In this document: positions 1 through 13,000 of the stretch, piece after piece
How the letters are laid out: each line of letters begins with the position of its first letter
Position numbering within the stretch: the stretch's first letter is position 1
Assembly: GCA_963712595.1 (NCBI GenBank)
Contig: CAVQIM010000002.1
Span: 1 to 64,000, forward strand
Source: VRUE01 sp963712595
GTDB taxonomy: Bacteria; Actinomycetota; Thermoleophilia; Solirubrobacterales; 70-9
Reading direction: 5' to 3'
Length of the DNA stretch: 64,000 nucleotides
Translations under genes and position numbers: made by a program
The notes under the pieces: model-generated
What the model was told of the DNA's origin: nothing
The model's input: only the letters and a program-made list of their open reading frames with translations
Databases searched by the model: none

Positions 1-3000
1 CGGCCCCGCCTCCCTGGTCGTCTCCGGCGAGCCAGAGGCGCTCTCTGAGTTGCTCCTCGCCTGCGAGCAAGACGAAGTGCGCGCCCAGCGCATCGCCGTG
101 GACTACGCCGCCCACTCGGCCCAGATCGAGGCGCTCGAGGGGGAGCTCTTGGAGGCCTTCTCGCCGATCTCTCCCCAAAGCGCCGAGATCCCCTTCCACT
201 CCACCTTGGAGGGCGAGCAGATCGACACCGCCGGGCTCGGCCCCGACTACTGGTACCGCAACCTGCGCCAGACGGTTCTCTTCGAGCCCGCCCTGCGCTC
301 CTTGCTCGAGCAGGGCCAGCGCGCCTTCATCGAGATCGGCCCCCACCCGGTCCTCTCCTTCGGCGCCACCGAGACGATCGAGGACGCCTTGGCAGGCCCC
401 GGCGAGGCGACGCTGATCGAGACCCTACGCCGCACCGAGCAGGGGCCGAGGCGCTTTGCCCTCTCCCTCGCCAGCGCCCACGCCGCCGGCATCGCGCTCG
501 ACTGGGGAGCCTTCTTCAAGGACACCGGCGCCAAGCGAGTCCCGCTCCCCACCTACCCCTTCCAGGGAAAGCGCTACTGGCTTTCCTCCTCCCTGCCCGG
601 CGGGGACGCAAACGGTGCCGGGCTCACCGACCCAGAGCACCCCCTGCTCGGAGCGGTGATCGAGGACCCCCAAGGAGACGGCCTCACCCTCACCGCCCGC
701 CTCTCGCTCGCAACTCACCCCTGGCTTGCAGACCACGCCGTCTCGGCAACGGTGCTGCTGCCCGCAACCGCCTTCTTGGAGCTGGCGCTGACCGCCGCAG
801 AGCGCCTTGGGTGCGAGGAAGTCCAAGAGCTGACCCTCACCGCTCCCCTGATCCTCCCCGAGCAGGGATCGGTCGCCTTGCAGGTATCGGTCACCGGCCC
901 AGGGGATGAGGGGCAAAGGGAGATCCAGATCCACTCCCGCCCCGATCGCGAAGACGCCGAGTGGGCCCTGAATGCCACCGGCTCGCTCTCCCCCCAGCCC
1001 GCCCAACCCCCCGAGCCCCTTACGAGCTGGCCCCCCGAGGGCGCCGAGCCGATCGAGACCGAGTTCCTCTATGACCGCCTCGCCGAGGCCGGCTTCGAAT
1101 ACGGCGAGGCCTTCCAGGGGCTCGAGGCCGCCTGGCGAGAGGGGGAGCAGACCTACGCCCAGGTCTCGCTCCCCGAGGGGCAGGCCTCGAGTGCCGAGCG
1201 CTTCTGCATCCACCCGGCGCTCCTCGACGCCGCCCTGCACGCGATCTTCCTCTCCGCCGGCTCGGGCGAGGCGCACCTGCCCTTCGCCTGGAGTGGCGTC
1301 ACCCTGCACGGCGCCGGCGCCTCTGAGCTGCGGGTGGCGCTCTCTCCCGGTGAGAAGGACCAGGTGAGTCTCGTCCTGCACGACCAAGAGGGCGCCCCGA
1401 TCGCAAGCGTCGACTCGCTCTCGCTGCGAGCGCTCGACCTCTCCCAGCTCGCAGGGCAAGGCAAGGCAAAGGCGGGGGACGGCCTTTTGACGATCGCCTG
1501 GCGGGAGCTCTCCCCAGCCGAGGAGCCCGTCACCTTGCAGGCCACAGCCGACCTGGCAGGGCTGCTCGAAGACGAAGGGGCGGAGCCCCCTTCCCTCGTC
1601 CTCTGGGCACCGGGCGAGGCAAAGGGCAAGGACCCCGCCAAGGCGGCTCTTGCCCTCACTGAATCCACCCTCGCCCAGGTCCAGGCCTTCCTGAAGGACG
1701 AGCGCTTCGCCGAGACCCGCCTGGCGATCGCGACCGAAGGGGCGGTATCGACCGAAGCCACCGAGTCACCCGACCTGCCCGCCGCCGCCCTCTGGGGACT
1801 TCTGCGCTCGGCCCAATCAGAGCACCCCGGGCGCCTGGCCTTGCTCGACACCGACGGCTCTGAGGCCTCAACCGATGCGATCTCCAAAGCGCTTGCCCTC
1901 ACCGAGGAGCCCCAGCTCGCCCTCAGGGAAGGCAGGCTCTTGGCGCCGCGGGCGCTCCCACCCAAGGAAGCCGGCGGTGAGCTGATTCCCCCCGCCGGCC
2001 CCTGGCGCCTCGATGCACCCACCCTCGGCTCACTGCAGAGCCTCGCCCTGGTCGAGAGCCCCGAGGCAACCAGGCCGCTCGGTCCGGCCGAGGTGCGGAT
2101 CCAGATGCACGCCGCCGGGCTCAACTTCCGCGACGTCCTGATCGCCTTGGACCTCTATCCCGGCGAGGCCCAGATCGGCAGCGAAGGGGCCGGGGTTGTG
2201 GTGGAAGTCGGCTCCGAGGTGGATGACCTGCGACCCGGCGATGCGGTGATCGGCTTCCTCGCCGACGCCTTCGCCCCGCTCGCGATCGGCGAGCGGGCGC
2301 TGCTTGCCCCATTGCCCGAGGGCTGGAGCTTCGAGCAGGGCGCGGCGCTGCCTACCGTCTTCGCAACCGCCTTCTACGGCCTGCGCGACCTCGCCGAGCT
2401 GAGGGAAGGCGAGAAGGTGTTGATCCACGCCGGCGCCGGCGGGGTGGGCATGGCGGCGATCCAGATCGCCCAATACCTGGGCGCAGAGGTCTTCGCCACC
2501 GCCAGCCCCGAGAAGTGGGACCGGTTGCGCGAAGCCGGCATCGCCGCGGAGCGCATCGCCTCCTCGCGAGATCTCTCCTTCAAGGAGAAGTTCTTGAAGG
2601 CCACCGAGGGAGAGGGCCTCGACGTCGTCCTCAACTCCCTCACGGGCGAGTTCGTCGACGCCTCCCTGGAGCTCCTGTCCGGCGGCGGCCGGTTCCTGGA
2701 GATGGGCAAGGCAGATCTGCGCGATCCAGAAGAGGTCGTTTCCTACTGCCCGGGCCTCTCCTACCTCGCCTTCGATCTGACCGAAGCCGGCCCGGGACGC
2801 ATGGGTCAGATCCTCGCCGAGGTCCTCGCCCTCTTCGAGCAGGGCGCCCTCGCCCACTCCCCGATCACCAGCTGGGACATCCGCAAGGCCCCCGAGGCCT
2901 TCCGCGAGCTGCGGGAGGGAGCGAACGTCGGCAAGTTCGTCTTCGAGCTGCCCCGTCCCCTCGACCCCGAGAAGACGATCCTGATCACCGGCGCCACCGG

Positions 3001-3925
3001 CGCCCTGGGCTCGCTGATCGCCCGCCACCTGGTCGAAGCCCACGGCGCCCGCCACCTGCTCCTGGCGAGCAGGAGCGGCCAGAAGGCAAAGGGGGCAAAG
3101 GAGCTGGCCAAGGAGCTGAAGGGGCTGGGAGCAGAGGTAACCCTCAGCGCCTGCGACGTCTCCAATCGGGCCCAGCTGAGGAAGCTGATCGAGGCGATCC
3201 CCGAGGCCAATCCCCTCGGCGCGGTATTCCACGCCGCCGGGGTGCTCGATGACGCCACCTTCGAGTCGCTCTCCAAAGAGCAGCTCGGCCCCGTCTTCGC
3301 CCCCAAGGCAAAGGCAGCTTGGAACCTGCACGAGCTGACAAAGGAGCAGGAGCTCTCGGCCTTCGTCTGCTTCTCCTCCGCCGCCGGGGTGCTGGGGGCA
3401 CCCGGGCAGGCCAACTACGCCGCCGCCAACTCCTTCCTCGACGCCCTCGCACAGAAGAGGCGCGCCCAGGGACTGCCCGCCACCTCGATCGCCTGGGGCC
3501 TTTGGCAGCGCGAGGGCACGATGACCGAGTCCCTAAGCGAGGCAGACAAGGCACGGATGGCGCGCTCTGGGATCGCTGCGCTCACCGACGAGCAGGGGTT
3601 GGAGCTCTTCGACCAGGCCCTTGCCGGCGAAGTCCCCCTCGCCCTGGCCCTAAAGCTCGAGCGCACCGGCCTTCGCTCCCTCGCCCAGGCTGACCTCCTG
3701 CCGCCTCTTCTGAGCGGCCTCATCCGCGCCCCGGCCAAACGCAAAGGCGCCGGCTCCTCCCTGGCCAAGCGCCTTGCCTCGATCCCCGAGGCAGAGCGCG
3801 AGGCCCTCGTCTTGGAGCTGGTCCGCTCGGAGGTTGCGGCCGTGCTCGGGCACGGCTCCGCCAAGGAGGTCGACCCCGAGCGCGCCTTCAAGGAGCTGGG
3901 CTTCGACTCGCTTGCCGCGGTCGAG
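1..3925 (+). repeat. Long direct repeat A, copy 1 (module W1)
   Basis: Near-identical to 11350-15274 at a constant offset of 11,349 bp, from mid-AT through DH, start of ER, KR and ACP. Part of the ER (about 2140-2560, with weaker differences onward to about 2830) is clearly diverged, while DNA on both sides differs by only scattered bases. Confidence 0.9.
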
Positions 3926-4050
3926 CTCAGAAACCGCCTTTCCACCGCCACCGGCATTCGCCTTGGCGCCACCGTCGTCTTCGACCACCCCTCGACCCAA
4001 AAGCTCGCCGAGCACCTGGCGGGAGAGGCGAGCGAGGGCGCCTCCACCGC
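2..4050 (+). other. Module W1 (partial): AT(C-part)-DH-ER-KR-ACP
   Basis: AT remainder 2-600 with VDYAAHS (methylmalonyl-like) and the post-AT motif LPTYPFQGKRYW; DH about 634-1480 (ADHAVSATVLLP, DAALH); ER about 2010-2945 (NFRDVLIALDLYPG, HAGAGGVGMA); KR about 2960-3570 (TGATGALG, LDD, Ser-Tyr-Asn); ACP about 3800-4020. Predicted product: fully reduced, methyl-branched unit. The Tyr of LYPG is the residue reported to favour a 2S methyl in ER stereochemistry studies (family knowledge, moderate confidence). Confidence 0.9.
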
Positions 4051-7000
4051 GAAGCCGGCGATCAGGGCCCAGGCCACCGACGAGCCGATCGCGATCCTCG
4101 GCATGGCCTGCCGCTTCCCCGGGGAGGTCAGATCCCCCGAGGAGCTCTGGGCCCTGATCGCCCAGGGCAGGGAAGGGATCGAGGAGTTCCCCTCCGACCG
4201 CGGCTGGGACCCCGAGCGCCTCTACCACCCAGACCCCGATCACCCCGGCACCACCTACTGCACCAGGGGAGGCTTCCTCGCCGAGCCCGGCCATTTCGAC
4301 GCCGAGTTCTTCGGCATCTCCCCGCGCGAGGCGCTGGCGATGGACCCACAACAGCGTTTGCTCTTGGAGAGCTCCTGGGAGGCCTTGGAGTCGGCCGGGA
4401 TCGATCCCACCTCGCTGCGCGGGGAGCAGGCGGGGGTGTTTGCGGGGATGAGCTCCCAGGATTACGCCGAGGGCCGATGGCGTGGGGGAAGCGAGCTCGA
4501 GGGCCACCATCTCACCGGGGCGATCACCAGCGTCGCCTCCGGCCGAATCGCCTACACCCTCGGCATCGAGGGCCCGGCGGTGACGATCGACACCGCTTGC
4601 TCCTCCTCCCTGGTGGCGATGCACCTCGCCGCCCAAGCGCTGCGAGCGGGGGAATGCAACCTGGCCCTCGCCGGGGGCGCGACGGTGCTCGGCACCTCCG
4701 CCATCTACACCGAGTTCTCCCGCCAGCGCGGCCTCTCCCCAGACGGCCGCTGCAAGTCCTTCTCCGATGCAGCCGACGGAGTCGGCTGGGGAGAGGGAGT
4801 CGGAGTCTTGGTCCTCGCTCGCCTCTCCGAGGCAAAGCGCAAGGGCCACCCGATCCTCGCCACGATCAAGGGCTCCGCCGTAAACCAAGACGGCGCCTCC
4901 AATGGCCTCACCGCCCCCAACGGCCCCTCCCAGGAGCGGGTGATCCGCCAGGCGCTTGCAAACGCCCGCCTCGCCCCCAAGGACATCGACATGGTCGAGG
5001 CCCACGGCACCGGCACCACCCTCGGAGACCCGATCGAGGCAGGAGCCCTGCTCGCCACCTACGGCCAAGAGCGAGAGGCGCCCCTCTACTTGGGCTCGGT
5101 CAAGTCCAACATCGGCCACACCCAAGCAGCCGCCGGAGTCGCCGGGGTGATCAAGGCGGTGATGGCGATGCGAGAAGGCGTCTTGCCCAAGAGCCTTCAC
5201 ATCGACCAGCCCTCCTCCAAGGTCGATTGGGACCAAGGCCAGATCGAGCTCTTGAGCGAGCAGCGCCCCTGGGAAGAGAACGGAGCGCCTAGGCGCTCCG
5301 CCGTCTCCTCCTTTGGCATCAGCGGCACCAACGCGCACCTGATCTTGGAGGGGGCGCCCGAGCCCGTGGGGGAGGAGGCGACTGGGGCCTCCGGCGAGGG
5401 CGCCCCCTCCAAGGCCCTGCCGGCCCTGCCCCTCCTCCTCTCGGCAAAGAGCCAGGAGGCACTGCAAGCCCAGGCAAAGCGCCTCGCCACCCACGTCCAA
5501 GAGCACCCAGAGCTATCCCCAGTCGACCTTGCCTACTCGCTCGCCACGACCCGCTCTGCCTTCGAGTGCCGAGCGGTGGTGGTGGGGGAGGAGCGCTCTG
5601 AGCTCTTGGAGTCCCTCGCGGCACTCGCCGAGGGAAAGCAGCCCCCCGAGGCGATCCTCGCCCAGGCAAAGGGCGGCCGCCTCGCCTACCTGCTCACCGG
5701 CCAGGGCTCCCAGAGAGTGGGGATGGGCAAGGAGCTATATGAGGCCTACCCCGCCTACCGCGAGGCCCTCGATCAGACATGCGAGCTCTTGGACCTAGAG
5801 CTCGAAGAGCCCCTCTTTCCGATCCTCACCGGCTCCCACCCCAAGGCAGCGGTGCTATTGGGCCACACCACCTACGCCCAGCCGGCCCTCTTTGCCACCG
5901 AGGTTGTCCTGGCGCGCCTGCTCGGGTCGCTGGGCCTTCGGCCAGAGCTCCTCGCCGGGCACTCGGTGGGGGAGATCGCCGCCGCCCACATCGCCGGTGT
6001 CTTCGACCTCGCCGACGCAACCAAGCTGATCGCGACCAGGGCCACGCTGATGGGAGCGCTGCCGACGGGCGGGGCGATGGCGGCGATCGAGGCCACGGAG
6101 GCAGAGCTCAAAGAGGCGATCGCAGGCAAGGAGGGGGAGCTATCGATCGCCGCGATCAACGGGCCCAGCTCGGTCGTCGCCTCAGGCAAAGAGGAGGCGA
6201 TCGAAGAGCTGGTCGCGAGCTTTGGCGAGAAGGGCAGAAAGACCAAGCGCCTCGAGGTCTCCCACGCCTTCCACTCGCCCCTGATCGAGCCGATGCTCGG
6301 TGAGTTCGCCGAGGTAGCCAAGACCCTCACCTACGACGAGCCGAAGATCCCGATCGTCTCCAACCTGAGCGGTGAGCTGCTCAGCCCCGAGCAGGCCACC
6401 GACCCCGCCTACTGGGTCGCCCACGCAAGGGAGCCGGTGCGCTTCGCCGACTCTGTCGCCACCCTCGCAGAGCAGGGCGCAGGCGCCTTCGTCGAGCTCG
6501 GACCCGACCCGGTCTTGAGCGCGATCGCCCAGGAGCTCCTCACAGAGAAGGAGGGAGGGAGCGTTGCCTTCGCCGCCGCCCTGCGCGAGGGACGAGCGGA
6601 GGCCCAGACCCTGACCGGGGCGATCGCCAGCGCCCACGCCAGCGGACGCGATCGACTGGCAGAGCCTTCTTCAAGGACACCGGCGCCAAGCGCGCCCCGC
6701 TCCCCACCTACCCCTTCCAGGGCAAGCGCTACTGGCTCGCGTCCGGCCAAGGCCCGGCGGGGATGCCTCCGCGGCCGGGCTCAGGCCGACCCCGACCACC
6801 CCCTGCTCGGAGCGGTGATCGAGGACCCCCAAGGAGATGGCCTCACCCTCACCGCCCGCCTCTCGCTCGCCACCCACCCCTGGCTTGCAGACCACGCCGT
6901 CTCGGCAACGGTGCTGTTGCCCGCAACCGCCTTCTTGGAGCTGGCGCTGACCGCCGCGGAGCGCCTTGGGTGCGAGGAAGTCCAAGAGCTGACCCTCACC

Positions 7001-10000
7001 GCTCCCCTGATCTTGCCTGAGCAGGGATCGGTCGCGCTGCAGGTATCGGTCGGCGCGCAAGACGAGCAAGGCCAGCGCCAGATCCAGATCCACTCCCGCC
7101 CCGACCAGGAAGACGCCGAGTGGGCCCTCAATGCCACCGGCTCGCTCTCCCCCCAGCCCGCCCAACCCCCCGAGCCCCTTGCGAGCTGGCCACCCGAGGG
7201 CGCCGAGCCGATCGAGACCGAGTTCCTCTATGACCGCCTCGCCGAGGCCGGCTTCGAATACGGCGAGGCCTTCCAGGGACTCGAGGCCGCCTGGCGAGAG
7301 GGGGGGCAGACCTACGCCCAGGTATCGCTCCCCGAGGGGCAGGCCTCGAGCGTCGAGCGCTTCTGCATCCACCCGGCGCTCCTGGACGCCGCCCTGCACG
7401 CGATCTTCCTCTCCGCCGGCTCGGGCGAGGCGCACCTGCCCTTCGCCTGGAGTGGCGTCACCCTGCACGGCGCCGGCGCCTCAGAGCTGCGGGTCAGGCT
7501 CAGCCCGGTGGGGGAGGGGGCGATCTCTCTCGCGCTCGCCGACGCCCAGGGCGCCCCGATCGCAAGCGTCGACTCGCTCTCGCTGCGAGCGCTCGACCTC
7601 TCCCAGCTCGCAGGGCAAGGCAAGGCGAAGGCAGGGGACGGTCTTTTGACGATCGCCTGGCAGGAGCTCTCCCCAGCCGAGGAGCCCGTCACCTTGCAGG
7701 CAACAGCCGACCTGGCGGAGCTGCTCGAAGACGAAGGGGCGGAGCCACCCTCGCTCGTCCTCTGGGCACCGGGCGAGGCAAAGGGCAAGGACCCCGCCAA
7801 GGCGGCGCTCTCGCTTACCGAGTCGACCCTCGTCCAGGTCCAGGCCTTCCTCGCCGAGGAGCGCTTCGCCGAGACCCGCCTGGCGATCGCGACCGAAGGG
7901 GCGGTATCGACCGAAGCCACCGAGTCACCCGACCTGCCCGCCGCCGCCCTCTGGGGCCTTCTGCGCTCGGCCCAATCAGAGCACCCCGGGCGCCTGGCCT
8001 TGCTCGACACCGACGGCTCTGAGGCCTCCGCCGATGCGATCTCCAAAGCGCTTGCCCTCGTCGGGGAGCCCCAGCTCGCCCTGCGCGAGGGAGTGGTCCT
8101 GGCGGTCCGGGCGGCGCCGATGGCCAAGGCCGAGCAGGAGCCCCTTGCCCTCGATCCTCAAAAGACAGTCCTCATCACCGGCGCCACCGGCGCCCTCGGC
8201 TCCCTCATCGCCCGCCACCTGGTCGAGATCCACGGCGCCCGCCACCTGCTCCTGGCGAGCAGAAGCGGCCAGAAGGCAAAGGGCGCGAAGGAGCTGGCCA
8301 AGGAGCTAAAGGCGCTGGGAGCAGAGGTAACCCTCGGCGCCTGTGACGTCTCCGATCGGGCCCAGCTGAGGAAGCTGATCGAGGCTATCCCCGAGGCCAA
8401 TCCCCTCGGCGCGGTATTCCACGCCGCCGGGGTACTCGATGACGCCACCTTCGAGTCGCTCTCCAAAGGGCAGCTCGGGCCCGTCTTCGCCCCCAAGGCA
8501 AAGGCAGCTTGGAACCTGCACGAGCTGACAAAGGAGCAGGAGCTCTCGGCCTTCGTCTGCTTCTCCTCCGCCGCCGGGGTGCTGGGTGCGCCGGGCCAAG
8601 CCAACTACGCCGCCGCCAACTCCTTCCTCGACGCGCTCGCCCAACAGAGGCGCTCGCAGGGCCTGCCCGCCACCTCGATCGCCTGGGGCCTTTGGCAGCG
8701 CGAGGGCACGATGACCGAGTCCCTGAGCGAGGCAGACAAGGCGCGGATGGCGCGCTCTGGGATCGCCGCGCTCACCGACGAGCAGGGGCTCGGGCTCTTC
8801 GACCAGGCACTCGCCGGCGAAGCCCCCCTCGCCCTGGCCCTGGGGCTCGAGCGAGGCCCTCTTCGCTCCCTCGCCCAGGCCGGCCTCCTGCCTCCGATCT
8901 TGAGTGGCCTGATCCGCACCCCGGTAAAGCGCCGGGCAGCTGCCTCTTCGCTCGGCTCGAGGCTCTCCGGCCTGGGGGACAAAGAGCGCGAGGCCCTCGT
9001 CTTGGAGCTGGTCCGCTCAGAGGTGGCGGCAGTGCTCGGCCACGGCTCAGCGGCCCAGGTCGACCCCGAGCGCGCCTTCAAGGACCTGGGCTTCGACTCC
9101 CTCGCCGCGGTTGAGCTGCGCAACCGCCTCGCGACAGCCACCGGGCTGCGCGTGCCGGCCACCGCCGTCTTCGATTACCCCTCCGCCCAAAAGCTCGCCG
9201 AGTTGCTGCTTGCCCGAGCGAGCGAGAGCCCCGCGGCCGCAAGGCTCACCGCCAGGGCACAGGCAACCGATGAGCCGATCGCGATCCTCGGCATGGCCTG
9301 CCGCTTCCCCGGGGAGGTCAGATCCCCCGAGGAGCTCTGGGCCCTGATCGCCCAGGGAAGAGAAGGGATCGAGGAGTTCCCCTCCGACCGCGGCTGGGAC
9401 CCCGAGCGCCTCTACCACCCAGACCCCGATCACCCGGGCACCACCTACTGCACCAGGGGCGGCTTCCTCGCCGAGCCCGGTCGCTTCGACGCCGAGTTCT
9501 TCGGCATCTCCCCGCGCGAGGCGCTGGCGATGGACCCACAACAGCGTTTGCTCTTGGAGAGCTCCTGGGAGGCCTTGGAGTCGGCCGGGATCGATCCCAC
9601 CTCCCTGCGCGGGGAGCAGGCTGGGGTGTTTGCGGGGGTCATGCACCACGACTACTCGATGCTCTCGGCACCCGTCTCTGAGCTGGAAGGCCACCTGGGA
9701 ACGGGCAGCTCGGCCAGCGTCGCCTCCGGCCGAATCGCCTACACCCTCGGCATCGAGGGCCCGGCGGTGACGATCGACACCGCCTGCTCCTCCTCCTTGG
9801 TGGCGATGCACCTGGCCTCCCAGGCGCTGCGAGCGGGGGAGTGCAATCTCGCCCTCGCCGGTGGCGCCACCGCCCTCGCCACCCCCGCGCTCTTCACCGA
9901 CTTCTCCCGCCAGCGCGGACTCTCTCCGGACGGCCGCTGCAAGTCCTTCTCAGAGGCAGCGGATGGGGTCGGTTGGGCGGAGGGAGTCGGCGTCTTGGTC

Positions 10001-13000
10001 TTGGCCCGCCTCTCCGAGGCAAAGCGCAAGGGCCTGCCGATCCTCGCCACGATCCGCGGCTCCGCCGTAAACCAAGACGGCGCCTCCAACGGCCTCACCG
10101 CCCCCAACGGCCCCTCCCAGGAGCGGGTGATCCGCCAGGCGCTTGCAAACGCCCGCCTCGCCCCCAAAGACATCGACATGGTCGAGGCCCACGGCACCGG
10201 CACCACGCTCGGGGACCCGATCGAGGCAGGAGCCCTGCTCGCCACCTACGGCCAAGAGCGAGAGGCGCCCCTCTACTTGGGCTCGGTCAAGTCCAACATC
10301 GGCCACACCCAAGCCGCCGCCGGAGTCGCCGGGGTGATCAAGGCGGTGATGGCGATGCGAGAAGGCGTCTTGCCCAAGAGCCTTCACATCGATGAGCCCT
10401 CCTCCAAGGTCGATTGGGACCAAGGCCAGATCGAGCTCTTGAGCGAGCAGCGCCCCTGGGAGGAGAGCGGAGCGCCCAAACGCTCCGCCGTCTCCTCCTT
10501 TGGCATCAGCGGCACCAACGCGCACCTGATCTTGGAGGGGGCGCCCGAGCCCGTGGGGGATCGAGAGGCAGGGGAGAGCGATGGCTCCGGCGCCCCCTCC
10601 GAGCGCCAAGCGCCGGCGGTAATCCCCCTCGCCCTCTCGGCCAAGAGCGAGGAGGCACTGCAAGCCCAGGGCGCCCGCCTCGCCACCCACCTGAAGGAAA
10701 ACCCAGAGCTCGACCTCACCGATCTCGCCTACTCCCTTATCAGCACCCGCTCCTCCTTCGAGCAGCGAGCGGTGGTGGTGGGGGAGAGCCGGGAGGAGCT
10801 ATATGGCTCCCTCGGCGCCCTGGCGAGCGGGGAAGAGGCAGCTGGCCTGGTCAAGGGCCTCGCCCGCACCGAGCAAGCCCCCGTCTTCCTCTTCGCCGGC
10901 CAGGGCGCCCAGCACGCCCAGATGGCCCTCGGGCTGCTCGATGCCTCACCCGTCTTCGCCGAGCGCATCGAGGAGTGCGAGGAGGCGCTCTCACCGTTCG
11001 TCGATTGGTCCCTGGGGGAGATCCTGCGCGAAGCCGAGGGCTCCTGGCTGGATCGCCTCGACGTGGTCCAGCCGGCCCTCTTCGCGGTGATGGTCGGTTT
11101 GGCGAGGCTCTGGCAAAGCGCCGGCGTTAACCCCGCCGGGGTCATGGGCCACTCCCAGGGGGAGATCGCCGCCGCCCACATCGCCGGGGCGCTTTCCCTC
11201 GATGACGCAGCCCGCCTGATCGCCCTGCGCTCCAAGGCGATGAGCGGGCTCGCCGGCAAGGGCGCGATGCTCTCGGTCTCCCTTGCTCCTCGGGAGCTGC
11301 AAGAGCGGATCGAGCCCTTCGGCCAGCGCCTCTCCCTCGCCGCGATCAACGGCCCCGCCTCCCTGGTCGTCTCCGGCGAGCCAGAGGCGCTCTCTGAGTT
11401 GCTCCTCGCCTGCGAGCAAGACGAAGTGCGCGCCCAGCGCATCGCCGTGGACTACGCCGCCCACTCGGCCCAGATCGAGGCGCTCGAGGGGGAGCTCTTG
11501 GAGGCCTTCTCGCCGATCTCTCCCCAAAGCGCCGAGATCCCCTTCCACTCCACCTTGGAGGGCGAGCAGATCGACACCGCCGGGCTCGGCCCCGACTACT
11601 GGTACCGCAACCTGCGCCAGACGGTTCTCTTCGAGCCCGCCCTGCGCTCCTTGCTCGAGCAGGGCCAGCGCGCCTTCATCGAGATCGGCCCCCACCCGGT
11701 CCTCTCCTTCGGCGCCACCGAGACGATCGAGGACGCCTTGGCAGGCCCCGGCGAGGCGACGCTGATCGAGACCCTACGCCGCACCGAGCAGGGGCCGAGG
11801 CGCTTTGCCCTCTCCCTCGCCGCCGCCCACGCCGCCGGCATCGCGCTCGACTGGGGAGCCTTCTTCAAGGACACCGGCGCCAAGCGAGTCCCGCTCCCCA
11901 CCTACCCCTTCCAGGGCAAGCGCTACTGGCTCTCCTCCTCCCTGCCCGGCGGGGACGCAAACGGTGCCGGGCTCACCGACCCAGAGCACCCCCTGCTCGG
12001 AGCGGTGATCGAGGACCCCCAAGGAGACGGCCTCACCCTCACCGCCCGCCTCTCGCTCGCAACTCACCCCTGGCTTGCAGACCACGCCGTCTCGGCAACG
12101 GTGCTGCTGCCCGCAACCGCCTTCTTGGAGCTGGCGCTGACCGCCGCAGAGCGCCTTGGGTGCGAGGAAGTCCAAGAGCTGACCCTCACCGCTCCCCTGA
12201 TCCTCCCCGAGCAGGGATCGGTCGCCTTGCAGGTATCGGTCACCGGCCCAGGGGATGAGGGGCAAAGGGAGATCCAGATCCACTCCCGCCCCGATCGCGA
12301 AGACGCCGAGTGGGCCCTGAATGCCACCGGCTCGCTCTCCCCCCAGCCCGCCCAACCCCCCGAGCCCCTTACGAGCTGGCCCCCCGAGGGCGCCGAGCCG
12401 ATCGAGACCGAGTTCCTCTATGACCGCCTCGCCGAGGCCGGCTTCGAATACGGCGAGGCCTTCCAGGGGCTCGAGGCCGCCTGGCGAGAGGGGGAGCAGA
12501 CCTACGCCCAGGTCTCGCTCCCCGAGGGGCAGGCCTCGAGTGCCGAGCGCTTCTGCATCCACCCGGCGCTCCTCGACGCCGCCCTGCACGCGATCTTCCT
12601 CTCCGCCGGCTCGGGCGAGGCGCACCTGCCCTTCGCCTGGAGTGGCGTCACCCTGCACGGCGCCGGCGCCTCTGAGCTGCGGGTGGCGCTCTCTCCCGGT
12701 GAGAAGGACCAGGTGAGTCTCGTCCTGCACGACCAAGAGGGCGCCCCGATCGCAAGCGTCGACTCGCTCTCGCTGCGAGCGCTCGACCTCTCCCAGCTCG
12801 CAGGGCAAGGCAAGGCAAAGGCAGGGGACGGTCTTTTGACGATCGCCTGGCGGGAGCTCTCCCCAGCCGAGGAGCCCGTCACCTTGCAGGCAACAGCCGA
12901 CCTGGCAGGGCTGCTCGAAGACGAAGGGGCGGAGCCACCCTCCCTCGTCCTCTGGACTCCGGGCAAAGCAAAGGGCAAGGACCCCGCCAAGGCGGCGCTC

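Noticed and set aside
50..52. TTG as the start of gene 1
   Set aside because: The frame is open to base 2, and the residues before it (GPASLVVSGEPEALSEL) match the internal AT sequence of W3 exactly, so the gene continues upstream.
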